This document shows, one piece after another, positions 1-5,713 of a stretch of 5,713 nucleotides of DNA. The stretch spans positions 1 to 5,713 of the forward strand of contig DAIDJT010000173.1 of assembly GCA_027451265.1 (NCBI GenBank). The letters are read 5' to 3'. Every line of letters begins with the position of its first letter. The stretch's first letter is position 1. The position numbers and the translations under genes were made by a program. The DNA is from Bacteroidales bacterium (GTDB lineage: Bacteria; Bacteroidota; Bacteroidia; Bacteroidales; VadinHA17). The notes below the pieces were generated by a model. The model saw only the letters and a list, made by a program, of their open reading frames with translations, was not told the origin of the DNA and did no database searches.

Positions 1-2
1 AT

Positions 3-851
3 GGCAGCCATAAAGGCTTTTTCGGCCTTCTGAGAGTATGGAAGGAACTCAGGGCCCAGTACCATATCACAGCCATTGCCGATCTTCATGATGTCATCAG
101 GTCGAAAATAGTGCGGCTGCTGTTCTGGCTGGGCGGCTGCCACGTAGCCGCGCTGGACAAGGAGCGGCTTCGCCGGCACAGGCTTGTGCGCGGTAGGCTC
201 ACCGGCTCGATCACCCACACCGTGGAGCGCTACCGCAACGTCTTCGCGCGCGCAGGATACCCGCTGGAGCTGGTACCCGGCCCGTGGATGGTACCTCTCC
301 CTGAAGGGGCAGCGGTGGCAGCCGCCCGTACCGAGGGACTGAAAAGGCCATTCATTGGTGTGGCTCCGCTGGCCAGACACCGGCTCAAGACATGGCCGCC
401 GGAAAAGATGGAAGCCATGCTGCGCCTTCTGACCGCACGCAGGGAGTGCACAATATTCCTGTTTGGCAGCCCTGATGAAGCCACAGCCGTGGATGAGATA
501 GCGTCACGGGTGCCAGGAGCTGTTTCAATGGCAGGAAAGATAAGCCTTGACGGTGAAATAGCTGCCATTGCGCAGCTTGACCTGATGGTGGCAATGGACT
601 CGTCAAACATGCACCTGGCTGCCATGCTGGGCATTGACACAATATCAATATGGGGAGCCACCCATCCGCGCGCCGGCTTCAGCGCCTGGGGAATGCCGCC
701 GGAAAACCAGGTTCAGATACCCGACACTGAACTTACATGCCGCCCGTGTACCATCTATGGCAAGGGAACATGCCGGCGCGGTGACCTGGCCTGTCTTGAG
801 TGGCTGACGCCGGAAATGGTGCTGCAAAAAGTCCTGAACAAACTGAAGTAA
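3..851 (+). CDS. GT9-family glycosyltransferase (heptosyltransferase-like), 5' end missing
   Basis: Likely transfers a heptose or another sugar from a nucleotide donor during assembly of the lipopolysaccharide core or a related surface glycan, at the cytoplasmic face of the inner membrane. The frame is open from base 3, with a family-like stretch (HKGFFGLLRVWKEL, then ADLHDVIRS) before the first GTG at 111. That GTG is therefore internal and the real start lies left of the window. Of a usual 330-350 residues, 282 are visible. Counting from base 3, a donor-domain segment IGVAPLARHRLKTWP (about 118-132) is followed by the GT9 signature MDSSNMHLAAM (Asp199, His204) and a C-terminal four-cysteine segment, Cys246, 249, 257 and 264, spaced CX2CX7CX6C. 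GT9 proteins such as WaaF carry a comparable CxPC...C...CL region. It ends in TAA four bases before the GH92 gene. The family is clear; the exact sugar is not. Confidence 0.88.
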   Translation, partial: GSHKGFFGLLRVWKELRAQYHITAIADLHDVIRSKIVRLLFWLGGCHVAALDKERLRRHRLVRGRLTGSITHTVERYRNVFARAGYPLELVPGPWMVPLPEGAAVAAARTEGLKRPFIGVAPLARHRLKTWPPEKMEAMLRLLTARRECTIFLFGSPDEATAVDEIASRVPGAVSMAGKISLDGEIAAIAQLDLMVAMDSSNMHLAAMLGIDTISIWGATHPRAGFSAWGMPPENQVQIPDTELTCRPCTIYGKGTCRRGDLACLEWLTPEMVLQKVLNKLK

Positions 852-855
852 TCAT

Positions 856-3282
856 ATGAAAACCTTTTCTGCCCGCTACCCAGACCCGGAGATGCTTCCT
901 TACGGGAAAAATGCGATGCCCGTCAGACCGGTTATGCCGCAGCCAGGACAATGCGCGGCAAAACTGTTATGTTTCGCCGTCTTAACCTTTCTGATCCTTG
1001 CGGGCAGCGGATGCCGGCAGTCAGGCAACAGCCGGGCTGAGCAGGCCATTGCTGATCCTGCTGACATGGTAAGTACGCTGATGGGAACCGATTCTGAGTA
1101 CCTGCTCTCACATGGCAATACATACCCGGCGGTGGCCCTTCCCTTCGGGATGAACTTCTGGACCCCGCAGACACGCGAGAATGGCAATGGCTGGGGCTAT
1201 ACATATGATGATCACAAGATAGTGGGGATTAAGCAGACCCATCAGCCCAGCCCCTGGATAAATGATTATGCAGCCTTCTCACTTATGCCTGTCACAGGAA
1301 CCAACAGGCTCTCCGAACAGGCCCGGGCCTCCTGGTTCTCACACAAGGCAGAGGTGGCAAAACCCTGGTATTACAGCGTTTACCTCGCTGATTACGATGC
1401 CACGGCAGAGGTTACCCCTACAGAGCGGGCTGCCATCTTCCGCTTCACCTTCCCGGAGAGTGACTCCTCGGCGGTGGTGATTGATGCCTTCGCCGGTGGA
1501 TCGATGGTAAGAGTCATGGCCGACGGCAGGAGGGTTGTGGGTTATTGCCGCAACAACCACGGCGGGGTTCCCGAAAACTTCCATAATTACTTTGTCATTG
1601 AATTTGACCGCCCGTTTGACTTCTGGTCAGTGGCCCTTGACGGAAGCCTGCGTCACGGCGTCACGGAGACAGAGGGCGACAGGGCCCAGGCGGTCATAGG
1701 GTTCCGTACCATGCGGGGAGAACAGGTGACGGCCAGGGTGGCATCATCATTCATCTCACCGGAACAGGCCCTTCTCAACCTTGAGCGCGAGACCGGCGGA
1801 CGCACCTTTGACGCCGTCCGTGACGCCGGCAGGGAGCGCTGGAACACCGAGCTGTGTCGCATAAGCGTGGAGGGCGGCACCGATGACCAGATACGCACTT
1901 TCTATTCAACACTTTACCGCACCATGCTCTTCCCGCGCATGTTTTACGAAATCGACAGCACTGAAAATATTGTACACTACAGTCCCTACAACGGGAAAGT
2001 ACTTCCCGGCAGGTTATTCACCGACAACGGCTTCTGGGATACCTTCCGCGCTGCCATGCCGCTTATAACCTTCATGTACCCGGAAATGAGCTCCCAGATC
2101 ATGGAGGGACTGGCAAATGCCTACCTTGAGAGCGGGTGGTTGCCGGAATGGGCCAGCCCGGGACACCGCGACTGCATGATAGGCAGCAACTCGGCATCAC
2201 TCATTGCAGATGCATATCTGAAAGGGATCAGAGGGTACAACATTGACACCCTCTGGAACGCGATGGTGAAGAACACCCTGGGTCCGGGCCCTGTGGAATC
2301 AGTGGGCAGGACAGGCGCTGAATACTATAACAGGCTGGGTTATGTGCCGTATGACGCCGGCATAAATGAGAACGCGGCCCGAACCCTTGAGTATGCATAT
2401 GCTGACTGGTGCCTCTGGAGGCTGGCACAGGAGCTTGGCAGGCCCCGGGAGGAGATTGATCTTTATGCTTCCAGGGCACAGAATTATAAAAACGTTTTTG
2501 ACCGGGAGAGTAAATTGATGAGGGGAAGGAACCTCGACGGGACGTTCCAGGCGCCGTTCAGCCCGTACAAGTGGGGAGACGCCTTCACCGAGGGCAACAG
2601 CTGGCATTACACCTGGAGCGTCTTTCAGGATGTGGCCGGGCTGGCAGAGCTGATGGGCGGCGATGCGGAAATGGCGCGAATGCTCGATTCCGTCTTCGTG
2701 GTTCCACCGGTATTTGATGATTCCTATTACGGTTTTCCGATACATGAGATCCGGGAGATGCAGATCATGAACATGGGCAATTATGCCCATGGCAACCAGC
2801 CCATCCAGCATATGATCTACCTGTACAACTATACTCCCGAGCCCTGGAAAGCACAGATGAGGGTCCGGGAGGTGATGGACAGGCTTTACAATTACACCCC
2901 TGACGGTTACTGCGGTGATGAGGATAACGGGCAGACCTCGGCATGGTATGTCTTCAGCGCCCTGGGATTTTACCCGGTGACACCCGGATCGGGCGAATAT
3001 GTGCTCGGATCGCCGCTGTTCACAAGGGCTACTGTCAAGCTCTCTGATGGTAAGACGCTGGTTGTCAGCGCACCGGAGAACAACAGGAATAATTTCTACG
3101 TGCAGGATGTGAGGCTTAATGGCAAAAGGCTTGATGTAAATTATGTGACTCATAAGCAGCTCACCGCCGGTGGCAGGCTTGAGTTCACCATGGGCAGCGA
3201 GCCGCAGAAGGAGAGAGGCACTGCACCGTCATCGCGGCCATACTCGATGAGTACGGCCTCTTCCGACGGCCATGCCCGGTGA
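856..3282 (+). CDS. GH92 exo-alpha-mannosidase, probable alpha-1,2-specific lipoprotein
   Basis: Calcium-dependent inverting alpha-mannosidase that removes terminal mannose from high-mannose N-glycans or mannan, acting outside the cytoplasm as a lipid-anchored protein. The 808 residues contain a hydrophobic run (about 37-50) ending LILAGSGC, with Cys53 the likely lipidated residue. The GH92 N-terminal domain (about 67-310) is followed by the catalytic (alpha/alpha)6 domain (about 316-780). Visible active-site elements are general acid Glu579 in FTEGNSW, the Asp688-Glu-Asp690 base motif in CGDEDNGQTSAWY, and His630-Glu631 in FPIHEIREM. Their spacing equals the remembered spacing in BT3990 (E533, H584/E585, D642/D644), and Trp134 matches its Trp88. 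The His-Glu pair marks alpha-1,2 enzymes. The start is uncertain: ATG 856 gives an unusually long 36-residue stretch before the hydrophobic core, whereas in-frame ATGs at 916 and 934 give normal lipoprotein signals. No strong ribosome binding site decides between them. The family is certain; linkage specificity is inferred. Confidence 0.95.
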   Translation: MKTFSARYPDPEMLPYGKNAMPVRPVMPQPGQCAAKLLCFAVLTFLILAGSGCRQSGNSRAEQAIADPADMVSTLMGTDSEYLLSHGNTYPAVALPFGMNFWTPQTRENGNGWGYTYDDHKIVGIKQTHQPSPWINDYAAFSLMPVTGTNRLSEQARASWFSHKAEVAKPWYYSVYLADYDATAEVTPTERAAIFRFTFPESDSSAVVIDAFAGGSMVRVMADGRRVVGYCRNNHGGVPENFHNYFVIEFDRPFDFWSVALDGSLRHGVTETEGDRAQAVIGFRTMRGEQVTARVASSFISPEQALLNLERETGGRTFDAVRDAGRERWNTELCRISVEGGTDDQIRTFYSTLYRTMLFPRMFYEIDSTENIVHYSPYNGKVLPGRLFTDNGFWDTFRAAMPLITFMYPEMSSQIMEGLANAYLESGWLPEWASPGHRDCMIGSNSASLIADAYLKGIRGYNIDTLWNAMVKNTLGPGPVESVGRTGAEYYNRLGYVPYDAGINENAARTLEYAYADWCLWRLAQELGRPREEIDLYASRAQNYKNVFDRESKLMRGRNLDGTFQAPFSPYKWGDAFTEGNSWHYTWSVFQDVAGLAELMGGDAEMARMLDSVFVVPPVFDDSYYGFPIHEIREMQIMNMGNYAHGNQPIQHMIYLYNYTPEPWKAQMRVREVMDRLYNYTPDGYCGDEDNGQTSAWYVFSALGFYPVTPGSGEYVLGSPLFTRATVKLSDGKTLVVSAPENNRNNFYVQDVRLNGKRLDVNYVTHKQLTAGGRLEFTMGSEPQKERGTAPSSRPYSMSTASSDGHAR

Positions 3283-3284
3283 AC

Positions 3285-3386
3285 ATGTCGCCCGGGGCCT
3301 GGCCCCGCCTGATGAACGCGGCGCTTCCGGCCCAGCCTCATGATCACGGCACCATCGGACCGCTCCGCCCCGTTAGCAAGGTGTAA
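3285..3386 (+). other. Possible 33-codon small ORF after GH92 (doubtful)
   Basis: An ATG two bases after the GH92 stop opens a 33-codon frame ending in TAA. The peptide begins MSPGAWPRLMNAALPAQ and is rich in Pro, Ala and Gly, with no hydrophobic segment and no motif I recognise. The position would suit translational coupling to GH92, but there is no ribosome binding site. The stretch is GC-rich and contains inverted repeats, so an open frame of this length is easily expected by chance. I list it because it nearly fills the left part of the gap. More likely it is non-coding. Confidence 0.12.
3293..3307 (+). terminator. Short GC-rich hairpin just after GH92 (weak terminator candidate)
   Basis: CGGGGCCTGGCCCCG is a perfect inverted repeat around a central T; as RNA it would fold to about six GC pairs with a three-base loop. 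It begins 11 bases after the GH92 stop, where a terminator would sit. No T-run follows, so it is not a classical intrinsic terminator. It could stabilise the transcript end or be a chance product of GC-rich DNA. Confidence 0.25.
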
Positions 3387-3394
3387 TCGGTCCG
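3356..3394. repeat. Inverted repeat CGGACCG / CGGTCCG in the 3283-3447 gap
   Basis: CGGACCG at 3356-3362 and its exact reverse complement CGGTCCG at 3388-3394 are separated by 25 bases. Both arms are preceded by AT, giving the look of two related half-sites (ATCGGACCG and ATCGGTCCG). It lies 53 bases before the aldolase start. It could be a regulator site, part of an extragenic palindromic repeat, or a long-looped hairpin. No copy was noticed elsewhere in the window. Confidence 0.3.
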
Positions 3395-3413
3395 GCCTCA
3401 CCAGGCAAGCATT

Positions 3414-3435
3414 CAGAAATGATAATAATGGTTTC
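3414..3435 (+). promoter_or_regulatory. Possible promoter region for the aldolase-aminotransferase pair
   Basis: The sequence turns abruptly from GC-rich to AT-rich about 35 bases before the aldolase ATG, as expected of a Bacteroidota promoter. CAGAAAT at 3414-3420 is followed 12 bases from its first base by TAATGGTTTC (3426-3435). The same arrangement, CAGAAAT then TAAT at 12 bases, occurs ahead of the yqeY-like gene at 5561 and 5573. The match to the -7 consensus TAnnTTTG is poor here, so this is a weak call resting on base composition and the resemblance to the second site. Confidence 0.22.
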
Positions 3436-3447
3436 AAAGAATAAGAA

Positions 3448-4362
3448 ATGACTTCACTGAATTTAAGGGGCATTTTCCCGCCCCTGCCCACATCATTTGA
3501 CAGGGACGAGAATCTGCTGCCGGAAAAGATCAGGTTCAACATTGAAAGGCTGGGGCGGTATGACCTGGCAGGGTTCCTGATCCTTGGTTCCAACGGCGAG
3601 CAGGTGATGCTCTCCGAAACCGAAAAGATTAAAGCCATAGCAGCTGCCCGGGAGGCACTTCCCGAAGGGCGGATTCTCCTTGCCGGCACCGGCTGCCAGA
3701 GTACCCGGGAGACCATCTCCCTCACAAGGGCTGCAGCCGCCGAAGGTGCCCACGCAGTGCTGGTGATCAACCCTTCATATTACAAGGGAAACATGAATCA
3801 TGATGAGCTTGTGAAACATTATTTTGACGTGGCTGAGGCATCGCCGGTGCCGGTGCTGGTCTACAATATGCCGGCCAACACAGGTGTTGACATGACACCG
3901 CGCATGATCATCGCCATGGCAGAGCATCCGAATATCATCGGTCTGAAGGAGTCGGGGGGAAACGTGGTTAAGATGGGAGAGGTACTTGGCGCTGTCAAAA
4001 CCGGTTTCCAGGTCCTTGCCGGCGGGGCAGGCTTCCTGTTGCCGGCGCTGGCCACCGGAGCCGTTGGCGGCATCCTGGCAAGCGCCAACATCGCCCCCGG
4101 CCACTGTATTGAAATCTTCAGGGCGTTCGCCGAAGGCGACATGATACACGCAAAAGAGATGCAGCACCGGATAATTCCTGTCAACTCTGCGGTGACTGCC
4201 CGCTGGGGAGTACCTGCCCTGAAGGCTGCCATGGATCATCTTGGGCTTTACGGAGGCCATGTCAGGAGACCGCTGCTGCCGCTCAGGGAAGACCTTAGGA
4301 AACAGCTCCTTGAGCTGATGGATGACAGGGACCTGGTCTTTTACAAGCAAAACAATCAATAA
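3448..4362 (+). CDS. DHDPS-superfamily class I aldolase, 4-hydroxy-2-oxoglutarate aldolase (HOGA1)-like
   Basis: Cytosolic Schiff-base aldolase of the DHDPS/NAL superfamily, 304 residues, a full-length TIM barrel. Lys167 in GLKESGG is the Schiff-base lysine, Tyr139 in VYNMPANTG the catalytic tyrosine, and GSNGE (47-51) the substrate-carboxylate loop. The Ser48-Tyr139-Lys167 spacing (91 and 28 residues) equals that remembered for human HOGA1 (S77, Y168, K196), and Ser169 matches its S198. Other HOGA1-like stretches are LLAGTGCQST, FQVLAGGAGFL and a late QHRIIPVNSAVTARWG. True DapA enzymes have an arginine in the YNVPSRTG loop; here it is asparagine, arguing against lysine biosynthesis. The inferred reaction is 4-hydroxy-2-oxoglutarate to and from glyoxylate plus pyruvate; another 2-keto acid substrate remains possible. 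There is no clear ribosome binding site. The aminotransferase gene follows after three bases, pointing to one operon. Confidence 0.9.
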   Translation: MTSLNLRGIFPPLPTSFDRDENLLPEKIRFNIERLGRYDLAGFLILGSNGEQVMLSETEKIKAIAAAREALPEGRILLAGTGCQSTRETISLTRAAAAEGAHAVLVINPSYYKGNMNHDELVKHYFDVAEASPVPVLVYNMPANTGVDMTPRMIIAMAEHPNIIGLKESGGNVVKMGEVLGAVKTGFQVLAGGAGFLLPALATGAVGGILASANIAPGHCIEIFRAFAEGDMIHAKEMQHRIIPVNSAVTARWGVPALKAAMDHLGLYGGHVRRPLLPLREDLRKQLLELMDDRDLVFYKQNNQ

Positions 4363-4365
4363 AAG

Positions 4366-5490
4366 ATGAAAGGGAGAAAACTGTTGATGATACCCGGTCC
4401 GATAGAGTTTGAACCGGAGGTGATGATGGCGGTAGGGGCGCCAACCACAAGCCACGTGGCGCCTGATTTCATTGAATCGTTCGGGCATGCGCTGGAGATG
4501 ATGAGGGAGGTATGGCTCGCACCGTCAGGACAGCCTTTCATCATGGCAGGCAGCGGTACCCTGGCAATGGACCTGGCTGGGGCAAATCTTACCGAACCGG
4601 GTGACAGGGCACTTGTGATATCAACGGGTTATTTCGGTGACAGGTATGCCGGGTTGCTTAGACGCTACGGCGCTGAGGTGACAGTGCTTCGCGCACCGGT
4701 AGGGGAAACGGTTGCCCTGCGGGCTGTTGAGGATGAGCTTAAGCGTACAAGGTACAAGCTCATGACTTTCACTCACGTGGATACCTCAACAGCAGTGAGG
4801 GTTGATCCGGAGCCGCTGGGTGCCCTGGGTGAGAAATACGGGGTCATCACCGTGCTTGACGGTGTCTGCTCGGTTGCCGGCGAGATCATCAGGCAGGATG
4901 AGTGGGGAATTGATGTTGTGCTCACCGCATCACAGAAGGCCGTAGGGGTACCCCCCGGGCTCGCCCTGCTGGTTGCCTCCCCGCGGGCCATGGAAGCATG
5001 GCAGAAGAGGAAGAGCCCTGTGGGCAGCTATTACAGCGACTGGTCACATTGGCTGCCGGTGATGAAGGCATATGAAGAGAGGCGTCCTGCTTACTTCGGT
5101 ACCCCGGCAGTGAACCTTGTCTCGGGCCTCGAGGTGAGCCTCAGGCTGATATTGAAGGAAGGGATGGAGGCACGGTTCAGGAGGCACAGGGAGAGGGGCG
5201 CCGCGTTCCGCGAGGCAATGAGGGATATGGGCCTCAGGATGATACCCGTCAGTGAGGAGGTGTGCGCAAACACCCTCTCGGCACCGTACTATCCCGAAGG
5301 ATTGAAGGGAGCCGATTTCATGAAGGCAATCGCCTCTTCGGATGTCATCCTGGCAGGAGGCCTGCTCCCCGGCATCAAGGACACATATTTCCGCGTAGGC
5401 CACATGGGATCAGTGACAGAGGGAGATATCCTTGCGACGGTTTCCGCCATCAGGAGTGCCCTTTCGGCATGCGGCTACAGTTACCGCTGA
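4366..5490 (+). CDS. Class V PLP aminotransferase, alanine/serine-glyoxylate type
   Basis: Cytosolic fold-type I aminotransferase of 374 residues, related to AGXT and bacterial serine-pyruvate or serine-glyoxylate transaminases. It would move an amino group from alanine, serine or a similar donor to glyoxylate (or run in reverse). Visible features in order are MIPGP (8-12), the cofactor-phosphate loop AGSGTLAMD (61-69), GYFGDR (88-93), HVDTSTAV (137-144, usually TSTG), Asp165 in VLDGV pairing with the pyridine nitrogen, Lys191 in TASQKAVGVPPG forming the internal aldimine, and Arg343 in FRVGHMG binding the substrate carboxylate. The Asp-Lys spacing of 26 equals that in human AGXT. The start at 4366 is preferred because it keeps the usual KLLMIPGP beginning; an in-frame ATG at 4387 follows AGGGAG (4371-4376) but would trim the conserved N-terminus. 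The three-base gap after the aldolase implies co-translation. The family is secure; the exact donor and acceptor are inferred. Confidence 0.92.
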   Translation: MKGRKLLMIPGPIEFEPEVMMAVGAPTTSHVAPDFIESFGHALEMMREVWLAPSGQPFIMAGSGTLAMDLAGANLTEPGDRALVISTGYFGDRYAGLLRRYGAEVTVLRAPVGETVALRAVEDELKRTRYKLMTFTHVDTSTAVRVDPEPLGALGEKYGVITVLDGVCSVAGEIIRQDEWGIDVVLTASQKAVGVPPGLALLVASPRAMEAWQKRKSPVGSYYSDWSHWLPVMKAYEERRPAYFGTPAVNLVSGLEVSLRLILKEGMEARFRRHRERGAAFREAMRDMGLRMIPVSEEVCANTLSAPYYPEGLKGADFMKAIASSDVILAGGLLPGIKDTYFRVGHMGSVTEGDILATVSAIRSALSACGYSYR

Positions 5491-5510
5491 CTCCCGCCCG
5501 CCCTGTGGCA

Positions 5511-5530
5511 TGCCGGCCCGGAAGGGGGCA
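5511..5530 (+). terminator. Hairpin with GGAA tetraloop after the aminotransferase (terminator-like)
   Basis: TGCC-GG-CCC, loop GGAA, then GGGGGCA can form seven pairs with a two-base bulge on the left arm. The loop fits the stable GNRA tetraloop type. It lies 20 bases after the stop of the aminotransferase gene and before the next promoter, the right place for a transcript end. No T-run follows directly, so it may be an RNA-stabilising 3' end or a factor-assisted terminator rather than a classical one. Confidence 0.35.
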
Positions 5531-5572
5531 CCTGATTCGGTCACAGGTATTAACAATTGGCAGAAATTGAAG

Positions 5573-5580
5573 TAATTTTG
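5573..5580 (+). promoter_or_regulatory. Bacteroidota-type -7 box ahead of the yqeY-like gene
   Basis: TAATTTTG matches the Bacteroidota housekeeping -7 consensus TAnnTTTG at every fixed base and sits in AT-rich DNA. Transcription would start near 5586, giving a leader of about 30 bases before the ATG at 5616. The -33 element (TTTG-like, 19-21 bases upstream) is not convincing; the nearest TTG is at 5557-5559, only 13 bases away. This promoter suggests that the last gene starts a new transcription unit. Confidence 0.55.
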
Positions 5581-5615
5581 TTTCTATCTTTCATAATATA
5601 AAACCTATCAGCAAC

Positions 5616-5713
5616 ATGTCACTCACAGAAACTATTGCAAAGGACCTGATGGCAGCCATGAAGGCTCAGGACAAGGGTGTGCTCGAAGCCCTGAGGGCGG
5701 CAAAGACCGCTTT
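5616..5713 (+). CDS. yqeY: YqeY / GatB-tail-like protein, 3' end missing
   Basis: Only 32 codons are inside the window, but the beginning MSLTETIAKDLMAAMKAQD, followed by a LEALRAAKTA segment, is the typical N-terminal helical pair of the GatB/YqeY family (usually about 150 residues). Members resemble the C-terminal tRNA-binding tail of GatB, the amidotransferase subunit, but stand alone; their cellular role is not firmly settled and a link to tRNA is inferred from structure. The ATG is chosen because it gives the family's usual MSL beginning and follows a good -7 box. There is no Shine-Dalgarno sequence, as is common in Bacteroidota. Confidence 0.8.
   Translation, partial: MSLTETIAKDLMAAMKAQDKGVLEALRAAKTA

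Noticed and set aside
1..18. Near-identity (17 of 18 bases) between the first bases of the window and 5649-5666.
   Set aside because: The two stretches are read in different frames within unrelated genes, and the similarity stops at once on the right side. It looks like coincidence of common codons rather than a repeat or duplication.
714..794. CX2CX7CX6C cluster of the GT9 protein as an unusual metal site.
   Set aside because: A comparable CxPC...C...CL segment is a recurring feature of GT9 proteins, so it is not remarkable here, although the cysteines' role is unclear.
111..851. GTG at 111 as the start of the GT9 gene.
   Set aside because: The frame is open to the left edge and encodes family-like residues before 111, so this GTG is internal.
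2299..3153. Long open frame (284 codons) on the minus strand.
   Set aside because: It lies wholly inside the GH92 gene, whose catalytic motifs are intact in the + frame. The minus product shows no recognisable motif and fits the chance open frames expected in GC-rich coding DNA. Other minus frames, such as 3150-3770 and 3775-4488, are rejected for the same reason.
3448..4362. Assignment as DapA or N-acetylneuraminate lyase.
   Set aside because: The DapA arginine is missing and the GSNGE, PANTG and C-terminal segments resemble HOGA1 rather than either enzyme. The neighbour is a glyoxylate-type aminotransferase, and no sialic-acid genes are visible.
1..5713. CRISPR array, tRNA or rRNA gene, transposase, phage or toxin-antitoxin genes.
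   Set aside because: No repeated spacer pattern, RNA-gene signature, insertion-sequence ends or matching protein motifs were seen on either strand.

Overview
The window looks like chromosomal DNA from a fairly GC-rich member of the Bacteroidota, probably Bacteroidales-like. The support is: a GH92 lipoprotein mannosidase of the type abundant in this phylum, a GT9 glycosyltransferase of Bacteroidota flavour, almost no Shine-Dalgarno sequences ahead of the starts, and a perfect match to the phylum-specific -7 promoter box (TAnnTTTG) ahead of the last gene. The assignment rests on reading the sequence and remembered family features; no search was run.

Layout: all five genes lie on the + strand. 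(1) Positions 3-851 are the 3' part of a GT9 (heptosyltransferase-like) gene whose start lies left of the window. (2) Four bases later, 856-3282 encodes a secreted GH92 lipoprotein with the complete Asp-x-Asp/Glu catalytic set and the His-Glu motif linked to alpha-1,2-mannosidase activity. (3) A GC-rich gap at 3283-3447 holds two inverted repeats, a possible 33-codon ORF and a possible weak promoter. (4) 3448-4362 encodes a DHDPS-superfamily aldolase that resembles 4-hydroxy-2-oxoglutarate aldolase (human HOGA1) more than DapA. (5) Three bases later, 4366-5490 encodes a class V PLP aminotransferase of the alanine/serine-glyoxylate type. (6) A second gap at 5491-5615 holds a hairpin and a promoter. 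(7) 5616 to the window end is the start of a YqeY/GatB-like gene.

How the genes work together: GT9 and GH92 are probably co-transcribed, but they act in different places (lipopolysaccharide or surface-glycan assembly versus mannoside breakdown outside the inner membrane), so the link may be only positional. The aldolase and aminotransferase make a coherent pair. The first would make or use glyoxylate plus pyruvate and the second would transaminate glyoxylate or a related keto acid, as HOGA1 and AGXT do in mammals. That pair is the most interesting item. I see no mobile element, CRISPR array, RNA gene or clearly undescribed system; most of the window is ordinary metabolic chromosome.
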